Source: Pseudomonadota bacterium (GTDB taxonomy: Bacteria > Desulfobacterota > Syntrophorhabdia > Syntrophorhabdales > Syntrophorhabdaceae). Taken from it: a DNA stretch of 42,892 nucleotides. A model generated the notes under the pieces. That model was not told the origin of the DNA. It was given only the letters and a program-made list of their open reading frames with translations, and did not search any database. The stretch lies in NCBI GenBank assembly GCA_026388215.1, contig JAPLKF010000036.1, positions 1-42,892 on the forward strand. The letters are read 5' to 3'. A program made the translations under genes and the position numbers. Each line of letters starts with the position of its first letter. Position 1 is the first letter of the stretch. Below, one piece after another: positions 1 through 8,322 of the stretch.

Positions 1-751
1 GTACAAAGTTGATTATCTTTTTTGTTCCGTCTTTGCATGTTACTGTATAGGTTCTTGGTCTCTTTTCACCTTTTTTGACATTTTTTAAGTCATCTATCCA
101 TGTAGAGATGACCGTGTGTCTATATAAAGCATCAGGGTATGTCTTTCTAAACCACGTTTTCCCGTCAGGAAGGTCATGAAGATCATAGCCAAAAATTTCC
201 TTGAATTTATTGTTAAGGTAAGTAAAGGTATTATTCTTCCCAATAACCATAATACCATAAGGTGCATTATCTGCGAGGACCTGGAATCTTTTTCGTTCTT
301 TTAATATTTCTTCCTCTGCCTGCTTTCGCTCGGTAATATCCTCATAGAACAATAAATATTTTGAATTCTCTAAAAACCCGGTTTCCAAGATTACAGTAAT
401 GATACTTACTACCTTTTTCTCTCCATTTTTGCATGTTACTTCAAGGATTTTTGCTTCTCTTTCGCCCTCTTTTTTGTCTTTTATATCTTCTTCCCATGCT
501 GCTATTACTTTATTCCTGTATCCGGAATCAGGATATGCCTTTCTATACCATTCTTTTTTGGAAGGAATATCCTGCAGGTCATAGCCAAATATTTCTTTAA
601 ACTTAGGATTGAGATACATAAAACTCTTATTTTTATCTATGATTGATATTCCAAGTGGGGCATTTTCCGCAAGAGCCAGAAATTTTTGCTTCTCATGGAG
701 GGGTACCGGTTCGCTTATTAGTTGTTCCTCTGGTTTATCTTTGTCTTTCAT
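1..751 (-). CDS. PAS-domain sensor protein, N-terminal part (cut by window edge)
   Basis: The reverse strand is open from an ATG at 751 to the left edge (250 codons) and an AAGGGAG ribosome-binding site lies about 9 bases upstream. Two PAS domains are visible, at about residues 24-141 and 155-250, joined by the typical DITERKQAEEE linker. The two modules are close copies: both contain an (F)KEIFGYDL motif, a W(Y/F)RK.YPD motif and a VTCK(N/D)G motif at matching positions. PAS domains bind small ligands or cofactors and pass the signal to an output domain, which lies outside the window, so histidine kinase or GGDEF output cannot be decided. No membrane segment or signal peptide is seen in the visible part, so it is probably cytoplasmic. 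It follows the broken permease gene on the same strand after 103 bases. Confidence 0.85.
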   Translation of the reverse strand, partial: MKDKDKPEEQLISEPVPLHEKQKFLALAENAPLGISIIDKNKSFMYLNPKFKEIFGYDLQDIPSKKEWYRKAYPDSGYRNKVIAAWEEDIKDKKEGEREAKILEVTCKNGEKKVVSIITVILETGFLENSKYLLFYEDITERKQAEEEILKERKRFQVLADNAPYGIMVIGKNNTFTYLNNKFKEIFGYDLHDLPDGKTWFRKTYPDALYRHTVISTWIDDLKNVKKGEKRPRTYTVTCKDGTKKIINFV

Positions 752-854
752 CCTGCGTATCTCCCTTGCTGGTTCAGATAGATAACAAGTATTGTAGCAA
801 TTTTTTCCAGTATAGCCTTATTTTCTCACAAAAACATCCTTTTTTTCGAGTCGC

Positions 855-1795
855 TTACCCGATCCTTATCCTCGGGTCTGCCACTGCATAAGAAATATCA
901 GCAAGCAGGTTACCGAGAAGTGTTAAGAAGGCACCGATTACAAGGATGCCCATGATGGTGGGGTAATCCCTCGCCATAACGCTCATATAAAATAGCTGGC
1001 CCATACCCGGTATGGAGAATATGCTCTCAAATATAACACTCCCGCCGATAAGCCCTGGGACAGAAAGCCCTAAAATCGTAATGACAGGGAGAAGTGCGTT
1101 TCTCAGGGCATGTTTCCTGAGCACAACACCCTCTGGAAGTCCTTTTGCGTAGGCGGTTGTGATGTATTCCTGTCCTAAAACCTCAAGAAGGCTGCTCTTC
1201 CAGATATACATACAGGCAATATAAGATGCTTCAATACATCGATTACCTTCTCAAAGGGTGAGAGCTCACTAAAGTTGAAGGATTTTATGCCTGATATGGG
1301 CAGTAGTTCAAGGTAGACACCTAAAAACATCATTAAGAGAAGCGCAAGCCAGAAGGTTGGGGCAGCATACCCTGCAAATACAAAGGAGGTTAAAATCTTA
1401 TCCATCACGCTATCCTTATATCTTGCGCAATAGATACCGATTGGAATACCCACAAGGAAGATTAATACCATTGAAAGAAGGTTTATTATTATTGTGATAG
1501 GAAGCCTCTCTTTGATTTTGTCTATTACCGGTCTTCGATCAGTGGCAAAGGACATACCAAAGTCGAGCTTTACTATTCTTTTCAACCACAGGTAATATTG
1601 AACATGCATAGGTTTATCCAGCCCATAAAAACTCCTTATGCGCTCTCTTACCTGTTTTGTAACCTTCGGATTCATCTCGGCTTCAAGAACCCCTGGCTCA
1701 CCAGGTGTAAGATGAATTACAACAAAGGAAATCAGTGTAATACCAAACAGCATCGGTATCATAAAAAATAATCTTTTAAGGAGATAGCGCAGCAT
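855..1795 (-). pseudogene. Oligopeptide/dipeptide ABC permease (DppB/OppB type), disrupted
   Basis: The gene is split between two reverse frames. The N-terminal part (1795 to about 1215) starts MLRYLLKRLF and carries the usual permease beginning, with several membrane segments up to HLILPV. The C-terminal part (about 1211-855) resumes at [20 protein letters not shown], includes the EAA-loop region and ends in the family-typical DPRIRIG. In intact DppB/OppB proteins about fifteen residues separate the ILPV and (R/K)SSLLEVL motifs; here only about five fit, and the frame changes. This indicates loss of roughly 30 bases, not divisible by three, near 1205-1220. The start overlaps the end of the binding-protein gene by 20 bases. 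No second permease or ATPase gene follows. An assembly or sequencing error is possible but would have to remove about 30 bases. Confidence 0.8.
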
Positions 1796-3410
1796 TTATC
1801 TTATACCTCTTCTGTCCCTCCGGGACGTACCATTTTATAAAATTATGGGTCAAGCCGGATGGGGAAGGCTCTATCCCCTTAAATCTTTTGTGGATTGCGA
1901 GTGTAGCATACGGTACGAATAGAAATGTATGGGGCTCCTCCTCTGCCAGTATCTCCTGTATCCTGAAATAATATTTTTTTCTTTCTTCCTTGTTTAACGT
2001 ATGCCTCGCCCTTACAAGCAACTCGTCAACCTCTTTATTTTCAAAGGATATAAAATTTAATTCCTTTACCCCCTGTTTTGATGAATGCCAGATGTCATAT
2101 ATATCAGGGTCGTTGGGAATAGTCCAGCCCAATATCACTGCTTCAAAGTTCCTCTTGTCTATGAATTCATTAATAAAGCTGGCCCACTCGATAACCCTGA
2201 TCTTTACCGTTATTCCAATTTCCGAGAGCCTGTTCTGTACAAGCTCTGCACATTTTATTCTCACATCGTTACCCTGATTAACGAGTAAGGTAAATTCAAA
2301 AGGATTCCCATTTTTATAGAGAATGCCATCTGAACCCTTTTTAAACCCTGCCTCATGTAAAAGAGAAAGCGCCTTTTCTTTATTATATTCATACCTCTTC
2401 ACATCTTTGTTGTATGCCCACATATCAGGCTTAAACGGTCCTGTTGCCTCCACACCCTGGCCAAGGAGTATCCCTTCAATAATCTCCTTTTTATTGATAG
2501 CGTAGCTTATTGCCTGCCTCACCCTCTTATCCTTAAAAAATGGGTGTTTAAGATTATAACCAATGTATGTATAACTAAAGGAAAGGTATTTGAATTTATT
2601 AAATTCTCTATTAAACCTCGGGTAATCTGTCTGTCTCACAAATTGTAATGGAGTAAGCCCCATCATGTCTATGCTGTAATGTTTCAATTCGAGGAACATT
2701 GTCGCACTGTCAGGGATGATCCTCATGATGTACCTCTCTATATATGGTTTGCCCTCAAAGTATTGTTCATTCGCCAAAAGTACAACGCGATCGCCCGGGA
2801 TCCATTCTTTAAAAACATACGGACCTGTCCCCACCGGTTTCCGGGAAAGGGGGGATGTCGTGATATCGCGGCCTTCCAGGAGGTGTCTGGGGAGTATGGC
2901 GGTAGACCAGCTTATAAGCGCAGGTGCGAAGGGTTTACTGTATGTCACCTTGAACGTGTAGTCATCGAGGACCTTTGCTTCCTTGACGAGCAAAAAGTCC
3001 CCCGCATAGGCGGTTGGCGTTTTCGGGTCAACTGTTACTCTATATGTATACATCACGTCATGGGCAGTGAATGGTTTTCCGTCATGCCATTTCACATTCT
3101 TCCTTAAATGGAACACTATGGATAGGTTGTCCCTGGAAAGCTCCCATGATTCTGCAAGGTCGCCAACAATATTAAGGTTTTTATCGTATTTGACAAGACC
3201 GTTATATACAAAAGATGCAACATCATGGGATGGGCTATCCGTTGAAAGTATCGGTATCAGGTTTGATGGCTCACCAATCGATGCAGTAATAATCGTATCA
3301 CCGTATGTCGGTGTTCCAGGATTATCATACAATGCCACATCCTCTCTCTGAGAGCATGAAATGGACAAAAAGATAAATAATGCATATATAAGAAGTCTCT
3401 TCACAGGCAT
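1776..3410 (-). CDS. Peptide/nickel ABC transporter substrate-binding lipoprotein (SBP_bac_5)
   Basis: This is a periplasmic solute-binding protein of the OppA/DppA family (544 aa). The start at 3410 is preferred because it begins a lipoprotein signal peptide: MPVKRLL, a hydrophobic stretch, then SISC with the lipidated cysteine at residue 19. The open frame continues upstream to 3563, but that extension runs into the divergent promoter region and has no signal character. The family signature is visible as LAESWELS, FHLRKNVKWHDG and GTGPYVFKEW, and the length fits the family. It should deliver a peptide or similar ligand to an inner-membrane permease. The neighbouring permease is broken and no ATPase genes follow, so the protein is either orphaned or serves another transporter. 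Confidence 0.9.
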   Translation of the reverse strand: MPVKRLLIYALFIFLSISCSQREDVALYDNPGTPTYGDTIITASIGEPSNLIPILSTDSPSHDVASFVYNGLVKYDKNLNIVGDLAESWELSRDNLSIVFHLRKNVKWHDGKPFTAHDVMYTYRVTVDPKTPTAYAGDFLLVKEAKVLDDYTFKVTYSKPFAPALISWSTAILPRHLLEGRDITTSPLSRKPVGTGPYVFKEWIPGDRVVLLANEQYFEGKPYIERYIMRIIPDSATMFLELKHYSIDMMGLTPLQFVRQTDYPRFNREFNKFKYLSFSYTYIGYNLKHPFFKDKRVRQAISYAINKKEIIEGILLGQGVEATGPFKPDMWAYNKDVKRYEYNKEKALSLLHEAGFKKGSDGILYKNGNPFEFTLLVNQGNDVRIKCAELVQNRLSEIGITVKIRVIEWASFINEFIDKRNFEAVILGWTIPNDPDIYDIWHSSKQGVKELNFISFENKEVDELLVRARHTLNKEERKKYYFRIQEILAEEEPHTFLFVPYATLAIHKRFKGIEPSPSGLTHNFIKWYVPEGQKRYKINAALSP

Positions 3411-3562
3411 TTTGATTTCCGTTATTCTAACAAAGGTAAAACTTAAAGTAAAGTTAGGCATCTTAAGTATTTGAGCAGGATTAAAAAACTTGTGGATGTT
3501 TGTATAAAGTCTTCTTGAAAAAAGGGGGTCAATGTTGTAATTATCATAGTATGGTTTAAGCA

Positions 3563-5173
3563 ATGGGATATAAAAATCGCACGTACAAAAAAAGAAGACG
3601 ATTGTTTATCCTTTTTTTCTGCCTATTAGCTTTTCTGGCAATTTCAGTAACCTTCCTTATAAGGTTTTCAACAAAGTACATCAGGACAGAGCTTGAGCAA
3701 GCCCTTGGAGACAATGTAAAAACAGAGACCGTAGCTATTGGTTGGGGCAGTATCCATGTGAAAGGCCTGGTATTCATTAAGGATGGCGAGATTTCAGGCA
3801 GGATAAAACAGCTCAGTATCAGACCAGATTTTCTTAGCCTGCTGAAACGAAGCATTTCCGTCTCAAGCCTTTACCTTGAGGAGCCTTATTTCAAACTTCA
3901 GCTAAAAAAAGATGGTCAATTAGTGATACCAATTTCTATACCTGAGAGTAAAAAACAGACAACCCCGGATACAAAAGAACCAACGACGGTGAAGCTAAAA
4001 AGAATTTACGTGAAGGATGGAAAAATCGATTTCGAGGACAAAAGACCTGTCCGGCCCACAATAGTTCAAATAACAAATCTTAAGGGAAGACTGGATAATC
4101 TGTCATTTCCACTAAAAAACAATCCTTCGTATATAGAGATTCAGGCAAAGGTGAGCGGCACATTGTTATCGGGGTTCATAAAATGTAAGGGCCATACAAA
4201 TTTTAAAACAGGTGTTTCCAACGTACAATTTAATGTTCAAGGAGTAAATGTCCTGGACGAGTTTGACAGATCAGTGGTGAGCGCTGAAGGTGTCAGCTTC
4301 CATCTTTCCCGGGAGAGAGAGGAGGATCCAAGAACCCTTCTTTCTGGCGTTATCATTACAAGACCACATTTCAGGATCGAGGTTGACAAAAAGGGGGGGA
4401 TTGCGCAACCAGTTGCAGGGGTTAACCCTTCCCAGAAACCTTCAAAAGAGCAAAAGCATGCAGTGGTAGCGATAAAAGACCTTCAGATAAGGCAAGGAAC
4501 ACTCCTCTATCTGGATGGCAAGGTTTCACAACCAGCTCACTCTATAAAAATTGAGGACATAGAATCAACTATTAAGAATATCGCCTTTCCGCCCGAGGAT
4601 AAAAAAACAAGTTATACCCTATCAGGTCAGACTGTGGGAAAGAACAGCAGGGGAGCCATCGCGATATCAGGCATAACGAACTTCAAATCAAAAGATACCA
4701 CTGCAAAGATAAAATTAAAAGATATTGATCTGACCACCCTAAGACCCTATATTGAGAACAAAGGCGACCTGGAGATTTCAAATGGTTTTCTCACCATGAA
4801 TATGGACCTTGGAGTACTAAAAAGACATATACACGCACCAGGAACAGTGGTGCTCAGGGACCTTCAATTTAATTCTACAGGCGGCTTCCGGGATGTCTTT
4901 CTTGGAGTCCCAAGGTCTCTGGTGATGAATTTGCTTCAAACAGGCAACAATGAGATCGTCCTGGACTTTACTGTTGAAGGTGACCTTGATAATCCAAAAT
5001 TTAACATCAGAGAAAGCCTCCTGAGAAGATTGACTGTAGGTCTTGCTGGAAAGGTAGGTCTATCCGTGAAAGAGACTGGAGAATCATTGATTGTACTCGG
5101 TGGTAAAGGCATCAAAGAGACTACAAAAACATTAAAGAAGGGAATAGATAAGCTTTTAGGAGGCAAGCGATAA
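3563..5173 (+). CDS. AsmA-like / DUF748 protein
   Basis: A 536-aa protein with a positively charged N-terminus (KKRRR) followed by one membrane segment at about residues 13-33, then a long extracytoplasmic part made of beta-rich repeats. Phrases such as LYLEEPYFKLQLKKDGQL and IKDLQIRQGTLLYLDGK are characteristic of the AsmA/DUF748 superfamily. These are N-terminally anchored periplasmic proteins thought to affect outer-membrane assembly or lipid traffic. The C-terminal region (LDNPKFNIRESLLRR) resembles the usual end of such proteins. The start has no strong Shine-Dalgarno sequence. It is divergent from the binding-protein gene and 33 bases upstream of the transporter gene. The family call is fairly firm; the cellular role is inferred only. 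Confidence 0.75.
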   Translation: MGYKNRTYKKRRRLFILFFCLLAFLAISVTFLIRFSTKYIRTELEQALGDNVKTETVAIGWGSIHVKGLVFIKDGEISGRIKQLSIRPDFLSLLKRSISVSSLYLEEPYFKLQLKKDGQLVIPISIPESKKQTTPDTKEPTTVKLKRIYVKDGKIDFEDKRPVRPTIVQITNLKGRLDNLSFPLKNNPSYIEIQAKVSGTLLSGFIKCKGHTNFKTGVSNVQFNVQGVNVLDEFDRSVVSAEGVSFHLSREREEDPRTLLSGVIITRPHFRIEVDKKGGIAQPVAGVNPSQKPSKEQKHAVVAIKDLQIRQGTLLYLDGKVSQPAHSIKIEDIESTIKNIAFPPEDKKTSYTLSGQTVGKNSRGAIAISGITNFKSKDTTAKIKLKDIDLTTLRPYIENKGDLEISNGFLTMNMDLGVLKRHIHAPGTVVLRDLQFNSTGGFRDVFLGVPRSLVMNLLQTGNNEIVLDFTVEGDLDNPKFNIRESLLRRLTVGLAGKVGLSVKETGESLIVLGGKGIKETTKTLKKGIDKLLGGKR

Positions 5174-5206
5174 ACATGAATTGAGACATACGGGTCAGGG
5201 AACAAA

Positions 5207-6421
5207 TTGGATATAAAAAAAATACTTTCATGGTGTCTGTTTGACTTCGCCAACTCAAGTTACTCCGCTGTTATCGCTGCGGTAATCTTTCCTGTCTATT
5301 ATACAAATGTAATAGTTGGAAATGAATGTGGTAAGGGTGATTTATGGTGGGGTAGAGCGATCGCTTTAAGCATGGCGATTGTGGCAATAAGCTCCCCTTT
5401 CCTCGGTGGAATTGCTGATTACGCAAGGATAAGAAAGAGATTGCTTGCTCTTTATACCATCCTCTGTATTGCTGCAGTGGCTTCTTTATATTTCCTTCAA
5501 AAGGGCATGATTATTGAAGGCTTCATTCTTATTGTCCTTGCAAATATTGGACTGGAAGGCGGTGTTGTTTTCTATAATTCCTTCCTCCCGGATATTACAG
5601 AAACAACGCACCATGGCAGGGTATCAGCCTGGGGCTATGGAATTGGTTATCTGGGTTCCATACTTTCACTATTTCTGGCCCTTTTCCTGATAAAAAATGG
5701 TTTTCTGAACATCACATGGCCTGTGGTGGCTCTATTTTTTGGAATATTCTCCTTGCCTGCCTTTCTGTTTCTTCCTGCAGACCTTAAGAAAGAAATAAAA
5801 ATATCCCGTGCGGCAAAAAGTGGTCTTCATTACACATGGAAAACTTTAAGAAAGATATGGTCGAATAAAGATCAGAGGAGGTTCTTGATAGCCTATCTCC
5901 TATACGAGGATGGCGTGAACACGGTTATAGTCTTTTCAAGCATATTTGCTGCCACAACCCTTCGATTCAAATCCGAGGAATTGATCGGTATGTATATTAT
6001 TGTGCAGGCTACAGCCCTTATAGGGGCATTCTTTATGGCAAGACCAACAGATTACTGGGGGCCCAAAAAGGTAATTACCATATCGTTGAGCCTGTGGATT
6101 GCTGTCTCTTTTGCCGTCTTTTTTGTTCAGGAAAAGGGTCATTTTATGATTATCGCTTCTGTTGCAGGGCTTGGCCTTGGCACAGTGCAGGCAGCAACGA
6201 GGGCATTCTATACCCAATTTATTCCAAAAGGACAGGAGTCAGAATATTTTGGTGTTTATACCCTTGTAGGCAAATCATCAGCAATTGTTGGTCCCCTTGT
6301 GTTTGGCTATACATCTTCAATGTTGGGAAACCAGAGGCCTGCTGTATTATCAGTTGCCTTATTCTTTCTCGTGGGGTTAATTATTATCCAGACGGTTAGA
6401 GGTGGAACACCAAATGTATAA
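5207..6421 (+). CDS. MFS transporter, UMF1 (Atg22-like) family
   Basis: A 404-aa protein with about 11-12 hydrophobic segments. The beginning SWCLFDFANSSYSAVI is the hallmark of UMF1/Atg22-like major facilitator proteins (family consensus W.LYDFANSA), and SSPFLGGIADYARIRKR fits the conserved loop 2-3 motif. It starts at a TTG (5207) with AGGG about 7 bases upstream. In eukaryotes Atg22 exports amino acids from the vacuole; the substrates of bacterial members are largely unknown, so no substrate is assigned. It is probably co-transcribed with the AsmA-like gene and converges on coaX, with a heptamer repeat hairpin between them. Confidence 0.85.
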   Translation: MDIKKILSWCLFDFANSSYSAVIAAVIFPVYYTNVIVGNECGKGDLWWGRAIALSMAIVAISSPFLGGIADYARIRKRLLALYTILCIAAVASLYFLQKGMIIEGFILIVLANIGLEGGVVFYNSFLPDITETTHHGRVSAWGYGIGYLGSILSLFLALFLIKNGFLNITWPVVALFFGIFSLPAFLFLPADLKKEIKISRAAKSGLHYTWKTLRKIWSNKDQRRFLIAYLLYEDGVNTVIVFSSIFAATTLRFKSEELIGMYIIVQATALIGAFFMARPTDYWGPKKVITISLSLWIAVSFAVFFVQEKGHFMIIASVAGLGLGTVQAATRAFYTQFIPKGQESEYFGVYTLVGKSSAIVGPLVFGYTSSMLGNQRPAVLSVALFFLVGLIIIQTVRGGTPNV

Positions 6422-6433
6422 AGCTTTTCTTCG

Positions 6434-6547
6434 ATTCAGACATTGGATTAAAGACATTAGACCTTAGACCATAGACTGACGTCCAATGTCCAATGTCCAA
6501 CGTCTGCTTTGGCTCGTGGTCTATAGTCTAAAGTCTTGTGTCTGAAT
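6434..6547. repeat. Heptamer arrays in inverted pair between convergent genes
   Basis: Three arrays with exact 7-base spacing lie between the UMF1 and coaX stop codons. GAC starts at 6453, 6460, 6467 and 6474. GTC starts at 6481, 6488, 6495 and 6502 (units GTCCAAT/GTCCAAC). GTC also starts at 6519, 6526, 6533 and 6540. The left and right sides are reverse complements in character, and the perfect 9-base pair ATTCAGACA (6434-6442) and TGTCTGAAT (6539-6547) closes the structure. It could fold as a bidirectional hairpin and may serve as a terminator for both genes. Confidence 0.8.
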
Positions 6548-6560
6548 TACAATAAGGCTT

Positions 6561-7343
6561 TTACTTGAACTTATGATAATCTTTATTTCTTTCGTAGAGC
6601 ATCTTGAGCCCTCTTAGGGTGAGAAATTCATCCACCTCATCGATAGTCTCTGATTCTTTATATATCAGGCTGGCAAGACCCCCTGTGGCAATTATATATG
6701 GGTCTGTTTTTACTTCTTCTTTCATCCTTTTTACTATCCCATCCACAAGGCTCACATATCCGTATATGATACCTGATTGCATTGCATATACTGTATTTTT
6801 CCCTATGATACTTTTTGGCTTAATCAATTCTACCCTTGGAAGTTTAGATGCCCTCTCAAACAGGGCTTCAAGGGATATCATAATCCCGGGCGCAATAGCG
6901 CCTCCTACATACTCCCCCTTAGGTGTTATGTAATCAAAGGTTGTTGCCGTACCAAAATCGACAATAATGAGGGCCCTTTTATATTTTTCATACCCTGAAA
7001 TTGCATTTACAATTCTATCTGCTCCAAGCTCAGAGGGGTTTTCATAAAGGATGGGCATTCCGGTTTTTATCCCCGGTTCAACGAGTATTGGTCTTATACC
7101 AACATATTTCCGGCAGATAATTTCGAATGGAATCAAAAGCGGTGGAACTACACATGATATGACGGCACTGTCTATCTGGTTAAGCTTGATTTTTTCAAAG
7201 TAAAGCAGGCTATTAAGCAGTATTGCATATTCATCTACTGTCTTCTGAATTGATGTGCTAAGCCTCCAGTGATTTATAAGTACATCGTCCTCATAAACCC
7301 CGAAAACTATATTGGTATTTCCAATATCAATTACAAGGAGCAT
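6561..7343 (-). CDS. coaX: Type III pantothenate kinase
   Basis: Phosphorylates pantothenate, the first step of coenzyme A synthesis, in the cytoplasm. The 260-aa protein shows the CoaX hallmarks of the ASKHA fold: LVIDIGNTN at residues 3-11, GADR at 107-110, DFGTATTFD at 129-137 with the catalytic aspartate, and the GGAIAPGI segment at 147-154. The length matches the family. Its start overlaps the end of birA by 17 bases, the common birA-coaX arrangement, so translation is probably coupled. It ends just before the heptamer repeat block. Confidence 0.97.
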   Translation of the reverse strand: MLLVIDIGNTNIVFGVYEDDVLINHWRLSTSIQKTVDEYAILLNSLLYFEKIKLNQIDSAVISCVVPPLLIPFEIICRKYVGIRPILVEPGIKTGMPILYENPSELGADRIVNAISGYEKYKRALIIVDFGTATTFDYITPKGEYVGGAIAPGIMISLEALFERASKLPRVELIKPKSIIGKNTVYAMQSGIIYGYVSLVDGIVKRMKEEVKTDPYIIATGGLASLIYKESETIDEVDEFLTLRGLKMLYERNKDYHKFK

Positions 7344-8322
7344 TAATATTCACATCCCCCGCAATAATCCTTTTTACCTTTCCACCTATGTTAAGGAGCA
7401 TCGCACCATTTTTATCTATACCTTCAGAAAATCCCTTATAGTGTTCCCCCATCTGGACTACTTCTACATACTTACCTTTTACTTCTGCCCTTTTTTCCCA
7501 GACCTTACAGATTTCTTCTTCTCCCTTTTCTTTAAAAAATGTATAGTATTTCTCCAGATTTGCAAGCAGGATACCACACACGGGAGCTCTTTCATATATC
7601 CTTTTCGTTTCCATGAATAGAGAAGTGGCCTTTTGTTTTATCTCTTCCTCTATCTCCATTTCTTTCATATTTACGTTAAATCCGATACCCACAATAACAA
7701 AACTTACAATGTCAGCTTCAGTTGAAAGCTCAAGAAGAGTGCCGCACACCTTCTTCCCCCTGATTAGCACATCATTGGGCCACTTTAGTGTGGGTCTTTC
7801 CCCTGTAAGGGCCTCCACTGTATCATATACGGCAAGGGATGATATAAATGTTATTGGATATACATTTGATGGATGAATATGGGGTTTAAGGATGACAGAT
7901 AAATACAAGTTTTCCCCGCGAGGTGAAAACCACCTTCTCCCAAGCCTGCCTTTCCCCGTCTCCTGCGATTCTGCAATAACGCATGTACCTTCTGGTTCAC
8001 CTCCAAGGGCCAGCCTGAATGCAAAGGTATTTGTAGAATCAATGTGTTCTTTGTAAATAATCTTCCTTCCAATGAGTTTTGTATTGAGATGTCTATCGAC
8101 CTCCCATGTGTAAAGTTTATCGGGCGTTTCAACAAGCCTATACCCCTTACCCTTTAATTTCATAATGGAGTATCCCAGGCGCTCAAGTTGATTGATATAT
8201 TTCCATACCGCTGTCCTTGATACACCCAGTCTGCTGGCGATATAATCCCCGGATATAAAATCCCCTTTCTCCCTTAAAAATGTGAGCGCTGTTCTTATTC
8301 TATCCATTTTCGATGTTATCAT
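7327..8322 (-). CDS. birA: Bifunctional biotin-protein ligase / biotin repressor
   Basis: Attaches biotin to carboxylase carrier proteins and, through its N-terminal winged helix, probably represses biotin genes. The 331-aa protein has the DNA-binding domain at about residues 8-65 ([14 protein letters not shown]), the ligase loop GKGRLGRRW at 123-131, DSTN at 95-98 and KWPNDV at 180-185, followed by the small C-terminal SH3-like domain. It overlaps coaX downstream and the EF-G gene upstream (23 bases). Two possible starts exist (8322 and the internal methionine at residue 6). No biotin biosynthesis gene lies in the window. Confidence 0.96.
   Translation of the reverse strand: MITSKMDRIRTALTFLREKGDFISGDYIASRLGVSRTAVWKYINQLERLGYSIMKLKGKGYRLVETPDKLYTWEVDRHLNTKLIGRKIIYKEHIDSTNTFAFRLALGGEPEGTCVIAESQETGKGRLGRRWFSPRGENLYLSVILKPHIHPSNVYPITFISSLAVYDTVEALTGERPTLKWPNDVLIRGKKVCGTLLELSTEADIVSFVIVGIGFNVNMKEMEIEEEIKQKATSLFMETKRIYERAPVCGILLANLEKYYTFFKEKGEEEICKVWEKRAEVKGKYVEVVQMGEHYKGFSEGIDKNGAMLLNIGGKVKRIIAGDVNINAPCN

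Noticed and set aside
2679-3107. 142-codon plus-strand frame inside the binding-protein gene
   Set aside because: It is antisense to a well-supported SBP_bac_5 coding sequence and shows no domain of its own.
3411-3563. N-terminal extension of the peptide-binding protein by 51 residues
   Set aside because: The extension lacks a signal peptide and covers the divergent promoter region, whereas the internal methionine at 3410 starts a clean lipoprotein signal.
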